A stretch of 16,631 nucleotides of DNA from DASQVO01 sp035640715 (GCA_035640715.1 DASQVO010000377.1:1-16631); one strand, 5' to 3'. Positions 6,659 to 13,641 are shown, numbered from the stretch's first letter. Notes: a model not told the origin generated them from the letters alone. Numbers and translations are program-made.

Positions 6659-7447
6659 ATGGAGAGGAGTGCGGGGACTGAATCAGCCCAGAGCCAAGGT
6701 GTGAGGTTGACGGTGCCGGTCATACCTGACGGCGAGGTAGGGCGGGTGCTGGTTGTTGTTGCGCACCCCGACGACGCCGAGTTCTGGCTGGGAGGCACGG
6801 TTGCTGGCTGGACTGACCGGGGGATCGAGATGTCGTATTGCGTGCTGACCGATGGTGAGGGGGGCGGCTTCGATCCCGGCGTGCCGCGAGAGGAGATCCC
6901 CCGCATCCGTCGGGCCGAGCAGCGGCGTGCAGCCGAATTGCTAGGGGTGAAGTCCGTGCGGTTCTTGGGTCTTCCCGAGGAGGGGCTGCGGGGTGTTCGC
7001 CGTGAGTTGCATGAGGAACTCGTGCGGGTGATCCGGCAGATCCGTCCTGAGCGAGTAGTGACGTGGAGCCCGGAGTGGAACTGGCTACGGTTCCGTAGCT
7101 GTCATCCAGATCACCTCGCCACTGGGGCCGTCACGCTGGAAGCGATCTACCCTGATGCCAGCAACAGGTTTGCTCTTGTCCACCTCCGCGACAATGAAGG
7201 GCTGGAGCCGTGGACGGTGCGGGAGGTCTGGCTGCTCAACACTCCGCAGCGGGAGATCAACCATTACGTGGACATCACCAGCACGTTCGACCGCAAGGTG
7301 GCGGCTGTCCGGGCGCATGGCAGCCAGATCAAAGATCCGGATATCCTCGCGGATCGGCTGCGTGAGCGCATCGCAGGCAACACTCCTGCGGCCGGACTGG
7401 TGGAAGGCAGGCTGGCCGAGGCGTTCCAGGTGGTGGTCACGGGCTAG
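6659..7447 (+). CDS. PIG-L/LmbE-family zinc deacetylase
   Basis: 262 residues from ATG 6659. The zinc motif VVVAHPDDAEF gives AHPDD at 35-39 (His36, Asp38, Asp39). The second motif is CHPDHLATG (His149, His152). The C-terminal KVAAVRAHGSQI (about 213-224) is also typical. These are the signature elements of the LmbE/PIG-L fold, which deacetylates N-acetylglucosamine-type amino sugars (MshB, PIG-L) or cleaves amides (Mca). It lacks the mycothiol-conjugate features of the second family member at 14936-15763, so the substrate is open. The start is uncertain: GGAGGG abuts ATG 6659 with no spacer, and GTG 6701 or TTG 6707 would still keep the zinc motif. Third codon positions are richer in T and A than in the neighbours, hinting at recent transfer. 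Its end overlaps the convergent pseudogene by 11 bases. Confidence 0.88.
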   Translation: MERSAGTESAQSQGVRLTVPVIPDGEVGRVLVVVAHPDDAEFWLGGTVAGWTDRGIEMSYCVLTDGEGGGFDPGVPREEIPRIRRAEQRRAAELLGVKSVRFLGLPEEGLRGVRRELHEELVRVIRQIRPERVVTWSPEWNWLRFRSCHPDHLATGAVTLEAIYPDASNRFALVHLRDNEGLEPWTVREVWLLNTPQREINHYVDITSTFDRKVAAVRAHGSQIKDPDILADRLRERIAGNTPAAGLVEGRLAEAFQVVVTG

Positions 7448-7965
7448 CTGGCTGACCTCCGTTGACGGCAGGCTCCCGCGCGGTAAAGAGTTCCCGGGCT
7501 TTGTCTAGGAAGTCGCTTGCGACAGGTGACCTGAACGCCTTGATCCCCGCAGCCAACTCGGCGATTTCGCCAAACACATGCTTGGAGTGCAGGTTCCATG
7601 CCTCAGTAGCCACCCTCGTCGAAGTCGAGCCAATCCGGGTCTGGCTGTCCTTTAGCGATCTGTGCTAGGGCGTCACCGCCGACACTGAGCGCGTGGTGGC
7701 ATTCTTGTGCGTTGCCAGCGGCAGCGTGCGCGCACGCCTCCATGGCCGTCTCCATGGCGATCATCCGGGGGGTCGCGATCTGCCGGGAGAGGTTGCGGGC
7801 GGCCTGGGCGAAGTCGATGGCTTGGCGCCGGTTGCCGAGGTAGATGGCCTGGTGGCTCATGGCCGTCAGGATCCGTCCGCCGAGCAGCCGGTGTCCTGCG
7901 GCATGGGACAGCCGCAGCGCGTCCGTGAAGTAGCGGGTAGCGGGTAGCGAGTTGCTGCTGGCCAC
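7437..7965 (-). pseudogene. Decayed TPR-type regulator (C-terminal part, frameshifted and internally deleted)
   Basis: The minus-strand frame from about 7965 to TGA at 7603-7605 reads RYFTDALRLSHAAG, then LTAMSHQAIYLGNRRQAIDF, SRQIATPRMIAMETAMEACA and DPDWLDFDEGGY. This is the style of the tetratricopeptide C-terminal half of actinobacterial XRE/TPR regulators. One base out of frame, from 7604 down to TGA at 7437-7439, it continues with EAWNLHSKHVFGEIAELA, then SPVASDFLDKARELF. That matches the usual C-terminal end of the same family. The N-terminal HTH half is absent, roughly a hundred residues between the two pieces seem to be deleted, and the frame is shifted at the junction. Up to 8017 there is no plausible coding start. 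It is almost certainly non-functional and converges on the LmbE gene. Confidence 0.75.
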
Positions 7966-8091
7966 CTCGTCCCGCTCTGGGCAGGAATGTCGGTGGCTGG
8001 TGCTGTGCTTGCCTCATGGCTAAGCGTGACGGAAGGGATCGGCGGACCGCGCGGCGGCACTTGTCCGCCGTGCCGGACCCTGGACCGGCCG

Positions 8092-8120
8092 GTGATAGCT
8101 ACATAAGGAATCGTTATAAT
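8092..8120 (+). promoter_or_regulatory. Sigma-70-like promoter for the toxin-antitoxin pair, probably leaderless
   Basis: GTGATA (8092-8097, four of six matches to TTGACA) is followed after 17 bases by a perfect TATAAT (8115-8120). The GTG at 8127 lies six bases further, at the expected transcription start. This AT-rich island stands out in the GC-rich surroundings. The GAGGAG before GTG 8127 abuts it too closely to act as an SD. The stretch 7966-8091 before it has no supported gene. Confidence 0.65.
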
Positions 8121-8126
8121 GAGGAG

Positions 8127-8499
8127 GTGCGCTGGGAGATCCTGCTCCTGGAACCGGTCAACGACTGGTTCCTGGCCCTGTGTAAGGACGACCCCGGCCA
8201 CAGCCGACAAGGTCGAGGAGGCGCTCGATGAGCTGGCAGACTGCGGTCCGCAGCTCGGGAGACCGCTCGTCGATCGCATCCACAGCAGCAAGATCCACAA
8301 TCTCAAGGAACTGCGGCCGCGGGTTCCCGGAACTGCCGAGGTGCGCCTGCTGTTCGTGTTCGACCCGGACCGGGAGGCGATAGTGCTGGTGGCAGGCGAT
8401 AAGGCAGGGCGCTGGAACGCCTGGTACGCCGAGGCGATCCCGCTTGCCGGGGAACGGTACGCCGCTTACCGGCGGGAAGCCGATGAGGAGGAAGAATGA
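8127..8499 (+). pseudogene. HigB/RelE-like toxin (Gp49-like family) with a one-base frameshift
   Basis: From GTG 8127 the frame reads VRWEILLLEPVNDWFLALCKDDPG and is then lost. One frame over it resumes at 8200 with TADKVEEALDELADCGP, LGRPLVDRI, HNLKELRPR, EVRLLFVFDPDREAIVLVAGDKAG and the end AAYRREADEEEE. Removing one C from CCCC (8192-8195) or CC (8198-8199) joins the halves into a standard ~123-residue toxin with no gap. These toxins are ribosome-dependent or free RNases neutralised by the linked XRE antitoxin. All other family blocks look intact, so the mutation is recent, programmed, or a sequencing error in a C-run. As written, GTG 8127 yields only a short peptide ending at 8231. The stop overlaps the antitoxin start (ATGA, 8496-8499). 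Confidence 0.85.
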
Positions 8500-8825
8500 A
8501 GGCGGTCCGCTGGGAGGACACCAAGCGGCAGGCCCGTGAGCTGAATCCGGACCGGGACGCCCCGGAGCGAGTTGCTGAGCGCGAGCGCGGCCGCGCCGCG
8601 CTGAGGGCCGAGCAGCGCGGCTACCAGCTCGCGCAGCTGCGCAAGAACACCGGCCTCACCCAGGCGCAGATCGCCGCCATGATGGGCGTCTCGCAGGCCC
8701 GCGTCTCGCAGATCGAGCACGGCAAGATAACCGAGGTGGACGCCATCCGCGGGTACGTCGAGGCACTCGGCGGGACGGTTGACGTCGTGGCCCGCGTCGG
8801 CGACTGGACGGTCAGGGTCGCCTAA
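8496..8825 (+). CDS. XRE-family antitoxin (HigA-like)
   Basis: 109 residues from ATG 8496, which overlaps the toxin stop and has a GAGGAGGA run just upstream. The N-terminal half (1-43) is charged and probably contacts the toxin. Residues about 47-93 form a Cro/C1-type helix-turn-helix: LRKNTGLTQAQIAAMMGVS, QARVSQIEHGKI, then VDAIRGYVEALGG. The end (VDVVARVGDWTVRVA) is typical of antitoxins paired with Gp49-like toxins. It should bind the toxin and repress the shared promoter at 8092-8120. It is intact although the toxin is frameshifted. If the toxin is truly dead, this gene may persist as an orphan regulator or anti-addiction factor (inference). Confidence 0.9.
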   Translation: MKAVRWEDTKRQARELNPDRDAPERVAERERGRAALRAEQRGYQLAQLRKNTGLTQAQIAAMMGVSQARVSQIEHGKITEVDAIRGYVEALGGTVDVVARVGDWTVRVA

Positions 8826-8858
8826 GCCCAGCGGGTCTAGATCTTGTCACAAGGATCC

Positions 8859-8924
8859 ATGGCACGGCCACTGCTCTTTCCCGCCGTTGACGGGGTGCTC
8901 AACCCGCTCGGCTCCGCCTGCCCG
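8859..8924 (+). pseudogene. N-terminal remnant of a HAD-like protein
   Basis: From ATG 8859 the frame reads MARPLLFPAVDGVLNPLG, then SACP. Actinobacterial HAD-like proteins often begin ARPLLFLDVDGVLNP; here LD of the DxDG motif is replaced by PA, so the nucleophile Asp is lost. After SACP, similarity ends in a low-complexity GGCTGGGC-rich stretch. Only about 22 codons are recognisable. Confidence 0.5.
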
Positions 8925-9161
8925 GTGCGGTGGTGTCTCAGCTGGGCTGGGCGCCTCGGCTGGGCTCGGTGCCTGGCGGGGCGTCCCGGCTGGGCGGGGC
9001 CAGTCTTCCAGGCGGCCCGACACTCGACTGCGACATCCCGCCCTGCCGTCAGCGGGGCGCGGCGGGCAACTCTTTTCCGCCGCCGTCAAGTTATCGCAGC
9101 TTTGTAGCTGGCATGCGCGCGACCTAGAGATCCAGGGGCTGGGACAGCCTGCGCCTCTGAC
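8925..9161. other. Gene-free spacer with GGCTGGGC-type low-complexity sequence
   Basis: No supported gene on either strand. Bases about 8940-9000 repeat variants of CGGCTGGGC. The rest holds no recognisable protein motif, strong hairpin or tRNA. It probably continues the decayed gene that starts at 8859. Confidence 0.5.
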
Positions 9162-10112
9162 TTAGCTCGTTGCCGGGGCGGCTGGGCCGAGGAGGCGGGT
9201 GGGGTTGTCCCAGCAGACGGCGCGCAGCCACTCGTTGCCGAGCCCCAGCCGGGCCAGCCCGGAGATCTGGTGGGCGTAGTTGTAGGGAATGTTCGGGAAA
9301 TCGCTGCCGAGCAGGATCTTGCCGCCCAGGCCGAGGTCACGCAGGCGGGGGAGTGCCTTGCGCGGGAATGGGGCGATGTTGTCGAAGAAATCGGTGAACG
9401 CCATGGTTGTGTCCATGTAAACGCGCTCGTGCTCCTCGGCGAGGCCGAGGAAGGCTTCGTAGTCCGGTGCGCCCATGTGGGCGACGATCGCGGTCAGCTG
9501 GGGATGGCGGGACAGCAGGGCAGTGAACGGTTCCGGGCCGGTGTGGGCGGTGCCGGCCGGCGCGTGGCCGGCATGGATCACGACCGGCAGGCCCGCGTCT
9601 GCCAGCAGGCCCCACACCGGGTCGAGCTGCGGATCATCGGGCGGGAAGCCGCCGACCTGAAGATGGACCTTGAAGATGGCTGCCCCGCTGTCGATGGCGC
9701 GGGTGACGTAGCCGAGCACCCCGGGTTCGGGGTAGAACGTCGCCGACGGGATGCAGCCACGCGTGACCTTCGCGAATGCAAGCGTCCAGTCGTTCAGGTC
9801 CTCGGCCATGTCGGGGCGGTGGGCATACGCGAGCGCGCTGAACGTCCGTACGCCCATGGCCCGCAGGTGCGCGACCCGCTCCTCATCCGTCCACTTGTAC
9901 CGGATCGGCCACGTGACGCCGACCAGCGGGCCGGCCTCGTCAAAGTAGGCCCACACCCGGCGGAGCATGCGTGGCGGCAGGAAGTGAACGTGGATGTCGG
10001 CGAGCCCGGGAAGCCCCAGTGCCTGCCAGAAGGCGGGCACGTCCAGGTCCTCGGCTGGCGGCGCGGGGCTGACCGGCGGAGCCTGATCCGCGGGCCTGTG
10101 TCCAGAAGTCAC
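9162..10112 (-). CDS. Amidohydrolase-family (Amidohydro_2) metal-dependent hydrolase
   Basis: 316 residues from GTG 10112. A Pro-rich N-terminus precedes the barrel. Metal-site features follow the amidohydrolase order: HVH (41-43) after beta-strand 1, Lys148 in AIFKVHLQVGGF, His180 in VVIHAGH, His212 in VAHMGAPDY and Asp271 in LLGSDFPNIPY. This is the PF04909-type TIM-barrel arrangement of aminocarboxymuconate decarboxylase-like hydrolases and decarboxylases. The substrate is unknown. The C-terminal WDNPTRLLG is a usual closing motif. It is divergent from the MDR gene, with 59 bases between the two starts. The GTG has no SD but does have a -10-like hexamer, so it is probably leaderless. Confidence 0.9.
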   Translation of the reverse strand: MTSGHRPADQAPPVSPAPPAEDLDVPAFWQALGLPGLADIHVHFLPPRMLRRVWAYFDEAGPLVGVTWPIRYKWTDEERVAHLRAMGVRTFSALAYAHRPDMAEDLNDWTLAFAKVTRGCIPSATFYPEPGVLGYVTRAIDSGAAIFKVHLQVGGFPPDDPQLDPVWGLLADAGLPVVIHAGHAPAGTAHTGPEPFTALLSRHPQLTAIVAHMGAPDYEAFLGLAEEHERVYMDTTMAFTDFFDNIAPFPRKALPRLRDLGLGGKILLGSDFPNIPYNYAHQISGLARLGLGNEWLRAVCWDNPTRLLGPAAPATS

Positions 10113-10118
10113 CTTCGT

Positions 10119-10124
10119 AAGGTA
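10119..10124 (-). promoter_or_regulatory. Candidate -10 box for the amidohydrolase gene
   Basis: On the minus strand TACCTT (10124 down to 10119) fits TAnnnT and is followed by six bases and the GTG at 10112, the spacing of a leaderless mRNA. I saw no convincing -35 element. Confidence 0.4.
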
Positions 10125-10159
10125 TCGGCCGTCCCGGCGCGGGCCTAGGTGGCGCCCGG

Positions 10160-10165
10160 CAGGAT
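10160..10165 (+). promoter_or_regulatory. Candidate -10 box (or weak RBS) for the MDR gene
   Basis: CAGGAT (10160-10165) lies six bases before GTG 10172, the leaderless spacing. The same bases (AGGATGG, 10161-10167) could instead act as an SD four bases from the start, so the two readings cannot be separated by eye. No clear -35 was found. Confidence 0.35.
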
Positions 10166-10171
10166 GGAACC

Positions 10172-11215
10172 GTGAAGGCGGCCTACATTGAGGACTTCGG
10201 CGACGCCGGGGTCATCCGCTACGGTGACCTTCCCGACCCGGTGCCCGGGCCTGGCGAGGTGCTGGTCCGGGCCGAGGCGGTCGCGGTCGACACGGTGGAC
10301 ACGTTCGTCCGCTCGGGGGCGTGGCGCACGCCCGTGACGTTCCCGCTTGCGGTGGGACGCGACCTGGCCGGGACCGTCGCCGCGGTCGGCGAGCACGTCA
10401 GCGAACTGCGTGCCGGGGACCGGGTATGGACCAACTCGGCCGGCTACGGCGGCCGCCCTGGAGCCACGGCTGAGCTCGTGGCGGTCCCGCAGGACCGGCT
10501 GTACCGGCTCCCTCCGGGTGCCGACCCGGTTCGTTTCGTCGCGGCCGTCCACCCCGGGGCCACGGCGTACGGCGTGCTGATCCGGCGGGCCCGGCTGTGC
10601 GCCGGTGAGACCGTCGCGGTCGTCGGCGCCAACGGCGCGGTGGGCATGTGCTTGATCCAGGTGGCGGCGGCGTGGGGCGCGCAGGTCATCGCCGTCGTAA
10701 GGAATCACGGGACGCCGGGCGACGGTGCGCCGATGGCGCGGCGGCTGGATGAGCTCGGCGCAAGCAGGATGGTCATAGTGGACGACGCCGACCAGGCGCC
10801 GCGCGCCGCCCGCGGGGTAGCGCGGAACACCGCCAGCGGGCTGGCGCGTGACGGCGTCGATGTCCTGGTGGACACCACCGGCCACATGCGACTGAGCGAC
10901 GTGCCTGACTTCATGAATCCCCGTGGCCGCGTCGTGCTGATCGCGGGGAAAGGCCGGATCGACATGGACCAGTGGCGGTTCTACACGCGGGAACTGCAGT
11001 TGCTCGGCTTCATCATGAGCGCGATGACCGCCGGTGAACTCGCCGCGGCCGCGGCCTGGATCAACCACCAGTACACCGTCCGTCCCCTGGAGGTGAGCGT
11101 CGGCTGCGTGATGGGTTTCTCCGACGCCGCGCTCGCCCATACGCTCGTGGAACGCGGCGAGTTGCCCCGCATGCCCGATCACACCGTCGGCCGGCTGATC
11201 CTGCGGCCGGACTGA
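10172..11215 (+). CDS. Zinc-independent MDR oxidoreductase (NADPH:quinone reductase type)
   Basis: 347 residues from GTG 10172. The GroES-like N-terminal domain (MKAAYIEDFG, then PGPGEVLVRAEA at about 25-36, and FPLAVGRDLAGTVAAVG at about 57-73) is followed by a Rossmann domain with VVGANGAVGMCLIQVAAAWGA (about 150-170). The zinc-ADH GHE signature is replaced by GRD, and the structural-zinc Cys cluster is absent, which places it among quinone oxidoreductase/zeta-crystallin-like enzymes. These reduce quinones or activated enones with NADPH. An insertion RNHGTPGDGAPMARRLDELG after the Rossmann strand is a little longer than usual. It stands alone between a divergent amidohydrolase and a downstream SnoaL-like gene 83 bases away. 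The substrate is unknown. Confidence 0.92.
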   Translation: MKAAYIEDFGDAGVIRYGDLPDPVPGPGEVLVRAEAVAVDTVDTFVRSGAWRTPVTFPLAVGRDLAGTVAAVGEHVSELRAGDRVWTNSAGYGGRPGATAELVAVPQDRLYRLPPGADPVRFVAAVHPGATAYGVLIRRARLCAGETVAVVGANGAVGMCLIQVAAAWGAQVIAVVRNHGTPGDGAPMARRLDELGASRMVIVDDADQAPRAARGVARNTASGLARDGVDVLVDTTGHMRLSDVPDFMNPRGRVVLIAGKGRIDMDQWRFYTRELQLLGFIMSAMTAGELAAAAAWINHQYTVRPLEVSVGCVMGFSDAALAHTLVERGELPRMPDHTVGRLILRPD

Positions 11216-11285
11216 CGGCGGTCGCTGGGTCCCGCCGGACGCCAGAACAGGCGCGTCGGTCCTGGCCCCACGGTGACGCAGCCGC

Positions 11286-11296
11286 CAACATAGGAT
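11286..11296 (+). promoter_or_regulatory. Candidate -10 region before the SnoaL-like gene
   Basis: CAACAT (11286-11291) lies seven bases before GTG 11299. Overlapping it, TAGGAT (11291-11296) would start transcription near 11303, just before the alternative start GTG 11311. Either fits the actinobacterial -10 pattern. Confidence 0.35.
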
Positions 11297-11298
11297 GG

Positions 11299-11679
11299 GT
11301 GACTGATCGCGTGGCGGTGAGCCGGTGGGTGGCAGGTTATGAAGCCGCGTGGCGGGCCGCCGGCACGGAGGCCCTGGGCGGGCTGTTCACCGAGGACGCC
11401 ACCTACCTTCATTCTCCCTACGCGGAGCCCGTCACCGGCCTGGACGCGATCCGGATCATGTGGGACGAGGACCGCGACGGACCCGATGAGGTGTTCACGC
11501 TCGCCACCGACATCATCGCGGTCGACGGTCCCGCGGCGGTGGTGCGTGCCGAGGTCCGCTACGGCGATCCAGTCCGCCAGGAATACCGCGACCTGTGGAT
11601 CCTGCGGTTCGGCGACGACGGCCGCTGCAGCTGGTTCGAAGAGTGGCCATATTGGCCGGAACGCCCGTACGTGGCCTAG
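11299..11679 (+). CDS. SnoaL-like/NTF2-fold protein
   Basis: 126 residues from GTG 11299; in-frame GTG 11311 is also possible. The pattern VAGYEAAWRAAGTEALGGLF (about 11-30), TEDATYLHSPYAEPVTGLDAI (about 31-51), WILRFGDDGRCSWFEEW (about 99-115) is that of the small alpha+beta-barrel SnoaL_2/NTF2-like family. Members include isomerases, polyketide cyclases, dehydratases and non-catalytic ligand binders. Pocket residues are too variable to assign a reaction. It converges with the dCMP-deaminase-like gene (30-base gap). No strong terminator hairpin was seen in that gap. Confidence 0.85.
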   Translation: MTDRVAVSRWVAGYEAAWRAAGTEALGGLFTEDATYLHSPYAEPVTGLDAIRIMWDEDRDGPDEVFTLATDIIAVDGPAAVVRAEVRYGDPVRQEYRDLWILRFGDDGRCSWFEEWPYWPERPYVA

Positions 11680-11709
11680 GTACCGGTGCGGGAAGGCAAG
11701 ATATTCGCT

Positions 11710-12210
11710 TCACCACCGGAGCTGGGCGACACTGTCATAATCCACGGCGGAATACCCGACCAGCCCGTCCGAGAGGGCGAAGATCCACTCCGCGACGCCC
11801 AGGGACAATGCCAGGCGGCTGCAGCGGGCGCAGAAGTGCGGCTCCTCCAGCCGGACCGAGCCGTCTGCCAACAGCCGCACGTAGATGAGTTTCGCGCCTT
11901 GCAGCATCTTCCAGCCATCACCCTCGCGTGCGAGAGTGATCGCCCGCTGCTCCGCGTGCGTCCGGCAGTTGTCGTGCGACTCAAACAGCGGGAACTTGCA
12001 GTAGCAGTGGTCCTCGCCCGGGTACGGCACGCCGTTGGTGCCCCAGGCGATCATGCTGCCCTCCTTCACCAGCACGGCGGCGTGCCTGGTCCGTGCGTGG
12101 GAGTCCTTGGCGAGCCCGGCCGCGCGCTCCACCATTTCCTCCGCCAGATGGCTTTCATGCCGCTTCAGCGGCCGCCACTGAGGCTGGCGCCCTGTTTCCA
12201 CCTTTACCAC
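11710..12210 (-). CDS. Cytidine/dCMP deaminase-like zinc enzyme
   Basis: 166 residues from GTG 12210; GTG 12201 and ATG 12135 are alternatives. The deaminase core is clear. NGVPYPGEDHCYC (59-71) and NCRTHAEQRAI (81-91) resemble the dCMP-deaminase/ComEB signature, with His85 and catalytic Glu87 in HAE. FCARC (126-130) supplies Cys127 and Cys130 as the other zinc ligands. The canonical PCxxC is altered to PHFCARC, with two extra residues after Pro. Extra cysteines at 69, 71 and 82 may form a second metal site, as in dCMP deaminases. Known of the family: hydrolytic deamination of a cytosine nucleoside or nucleotide, or of a modified base. It converges with the SnoaL-like gene and is divergent from the esterase gene. 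Confidence 0.85.
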   Translation of the reverse strand: MVKVETGRQPQWRPLKRHESHLAEEMVERAAGLAKDSHARTRHAAVLVKEGSMIAWGTNGVPYPGEDHCYCKFPLFESHDNCRTHAEQRAITLAREGDGWKMLQGAKLIYVRLLADGSVRLEEPHFCARCSRLALSLGVAEWIFALSDGLVGYSAVDYDSVAQLRW

Positions 12211-12294
12211 CCCTTCGAGCGAAGACTAGTTGTATGCCCAAGACCGCCGCCCTGGCCAGCGGACCTGCGCGGAACTATTGGTTGAATTGATCAC

Positions 12295-13248
12295 ATGCCT
12301 TCAGGCCAGCACGTCAGCCACGGCATATCCGGCCTCGCGGATGAGGGCCTGGCCCGGTGGATAGCGCAGGTTCGCCGGTCGAACGGCCCGCCGAACCGGG
12401 CCGTTGGCGCGCAGCGCCTGCGCGAGGCCGCCCGGCAGCGCGCAGCTTCCCGCCCGCGCGGTCCCGAGCTGGCACAGGTCCAGGATCTGCGGACGGGGGA
12501 GGGCGTGCCGCTGCGCCTGTACCGCCCGTCGCGTGAACCTCGCCCGCTAGCCATTTTTCTCCATGGTGGCGGCTTCGTCGTGGGTGACCTGGACTCCGCT
12601 GACGGCACCTGCCGCCGGCTCGCGAAGACCGCCGGCGTCGCCGTGCTGGCCGTGGATTACCGCCGGGCCCCGGAGCATCCGGCACCGGCCGCGATCGAGG
12701 ACGCCGTGAACGCGTTCACCTGGGCCGGGCAGCGCCTTGATGAACTCGGGGGCGACCCGGCTTCTGGGATCGCGCTGGCGGGCGAAAGCGCGGGCGGCGC
12801 GATCGCCGTGCTGGCCGCGATCCGGCTGCGCGGCCAGCCGCCCGGTGCGTCGTCGCTCCTGCTCGCCTACCCGAACGCGGACATGACGCTCTCGCAGCAG
12901 AGTGCCGAGCAGGAGGGTCATGGCTGGGGACTGGACGCCGACGACCTGCGCTGGTTCGTTGAGCAGTGGATTCCTGACCCGGGCGACCGGGCGAATCCGG
13001 ACGTCAGCCCCGTGCACTCCGATGTGAGCGGGCTTCCGCCGACGCTGATCGCCACCGCTGAACATGATCCGCTGCGCGACGAAGGCAATATGCTCGCCGG
13101 GCTCATGCGCACGTCCGGCGCTGATGTCACGTATCTGCCGCATCCCGGGCTGGTCCACGGCTTTCTCGGCCTTGCGCACGTCTCCGCCGCAGCCGCACAC
13201 GCTGGTGAGGACCTGTTCAGGCGCTTCGGCGCGGTTGTCAGGCGGTAG
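12295..13248 (+). CDS. Alpha/beta hydrolase of the hormone-sensitive lipase (HSL) family
   Basis: 317 residues from ATG 12295. It carries the HSL oxyanion motif HGGGF (90-94), the companion block VDYRRAPEHPAPAAIED (120-136), nucleophile Ser165 in GESAGG (163-168), acid Asp258 in AEHDPLRDE and His288 in PGLVHGF. This complete triad predicts an active cytoplasmic carboxylesterase or acyl hydrolase, usually acting on short-chain esters. There is no signal peptide. A cap region of about 60 residues precedes the barrel. The ATG lacks a clear SD; TTGAAT (12282-12287) lies upstream at -10-like spacing but lacks the conserved A at position 2. It is divergent from the deaminase gene and converges with the MhuD-like gene (57-base gap). 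Confidence 0.93.
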   Translation: MPSGQHVSHGISGLADEGLARWIAQVRRSNGPPNRAVGAQRLREAARQRAASRPRGPELAQVQDLRTGEGVPLRLYRPSREPRPLAIFLHGGGFVVGDLDSADGTCRRLAKTAGVAVLAVDYRRAPEHPAPAAIEDAVNAFTWAGQRLDELGGDPASGIALAGESAGGAIAVLAAIRLRGQPPGASSLLLAYPNADMTLSQQSAEQEGHGWGLDADDLRWFVEQWIPDPGDRANPDVSPVHSDVSGLPPTLIATAEHDPLRDEGNMLAGLMRTSGADVTYLPHPGLVHGFLGLAHVSAAAAHAGEDLFRRFGAVVRR

Positions 13249-13305
13249 CTGGCGCCCGCACCTTGCATAGCGGCTGGGCGGCGGCCCTGCCGCATGCCCG
13301 GTGCG

Positions 13306-13641
13306 TCACCTACCAGAGCCGCTAGAGCCGCCCGCGATTTCGTACGACCACAGTTCGCTGCTGGTGCCGACCGGGGGCTGGGGTTCACCACCGCTTCGTT
13401 CGGCTGCGGAACGGTGCCCGTGCCCGAAGGCGGGTGAGTGCAGCCACGCCTGGAATGATGCCTCGTCCCGCCACCGGGTGACGACGAGCCAGGTGGTGCG
13501 CTCGTCAGATGGCTTGAGGAGCTCGAACCCCTCGAAGCCTTCCTGGTTATCGACGGCGCCGGCCCGGGCGGCGAACCGGCGGGCAAGCTCGTCTCCGCTG
13601 TCGGCCGGGACGGTAATCGCGTTAATCTTCACAACGGTCAT
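13306..13641 (-). CDS. mhuD: MhuD-like heme-degrading monooxygenase (ABM fold)
   Basis: 111 residues from ATG 13641. The N-terminus MTVVKINAITVPADSGDELA is nearly that of M. tuberculosis MhuD (from memory), followed by RFAARAGAVDNQEGFEGFEL. Asn7 and Trp66, both catalytic in MhuD/IsdG, fall at identical positions in INAI and FQAW. The heme-ligand His is probably His76 in SPAFGHGH, with His74 as alternative. Known of MhuD: it degrades heme in the cytoplasm and releases iron, giving mycobilins rather than CO plus biliverdin. The ATG has no SD but has CATTAT seven bases upstream, so it may be leaderless. It overlaps the end of the small ORF at 13622-13843 by 20 bases. No heme uptake genes are visible nearby. 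Confidence 0.88.
   Translation of the reverse strand: MTVVKINAITVPADSGDELARRFAARAGAVDNQEGFEGFELLKPSDERTTWLVVTRWRDEASFQAWLHSPAFGHGHRSAAERSGGEPQPPVGTSSELWSYEIAGGSSGSGR

Noticed and set aside
8016..8231. ORF from ATG 8016 as the real toxin or a separate small protein
   Set aside because: No RBS, and its first ~37 codons resemble nothing. The promoter at 8092-8120 lies inside it and fits GTG 8127. The conserved toxin start VRWEILLLEP begins at 8127.
9270..10148. Long plus-strand ORF opposite the amidohydrolase
   Set aside because: It is antisense to a gene with complete metal-binding motifs. It has no recognisable motif and is explained by high GC.
10145..11182. 345-codon minus ORF opposite the MDR gene
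   Set aside because: Shadow of the MDR coding frame; His/Arg/Pro-rich with no domain signature.
11686..12285. 199-codon plus ORF opposite the deaminase-like gene
   Set aside because: The minus strand carries HAE and CxxC zinc motifs; the plus ORF has no signature.
13274..13300. GCGGC/GCCGC hairpin between the esterase and mhuD as a bidirectional terminator
   Set aside because: Only five clear pairs and no T-run on either strand; such stems are common at this GC content.
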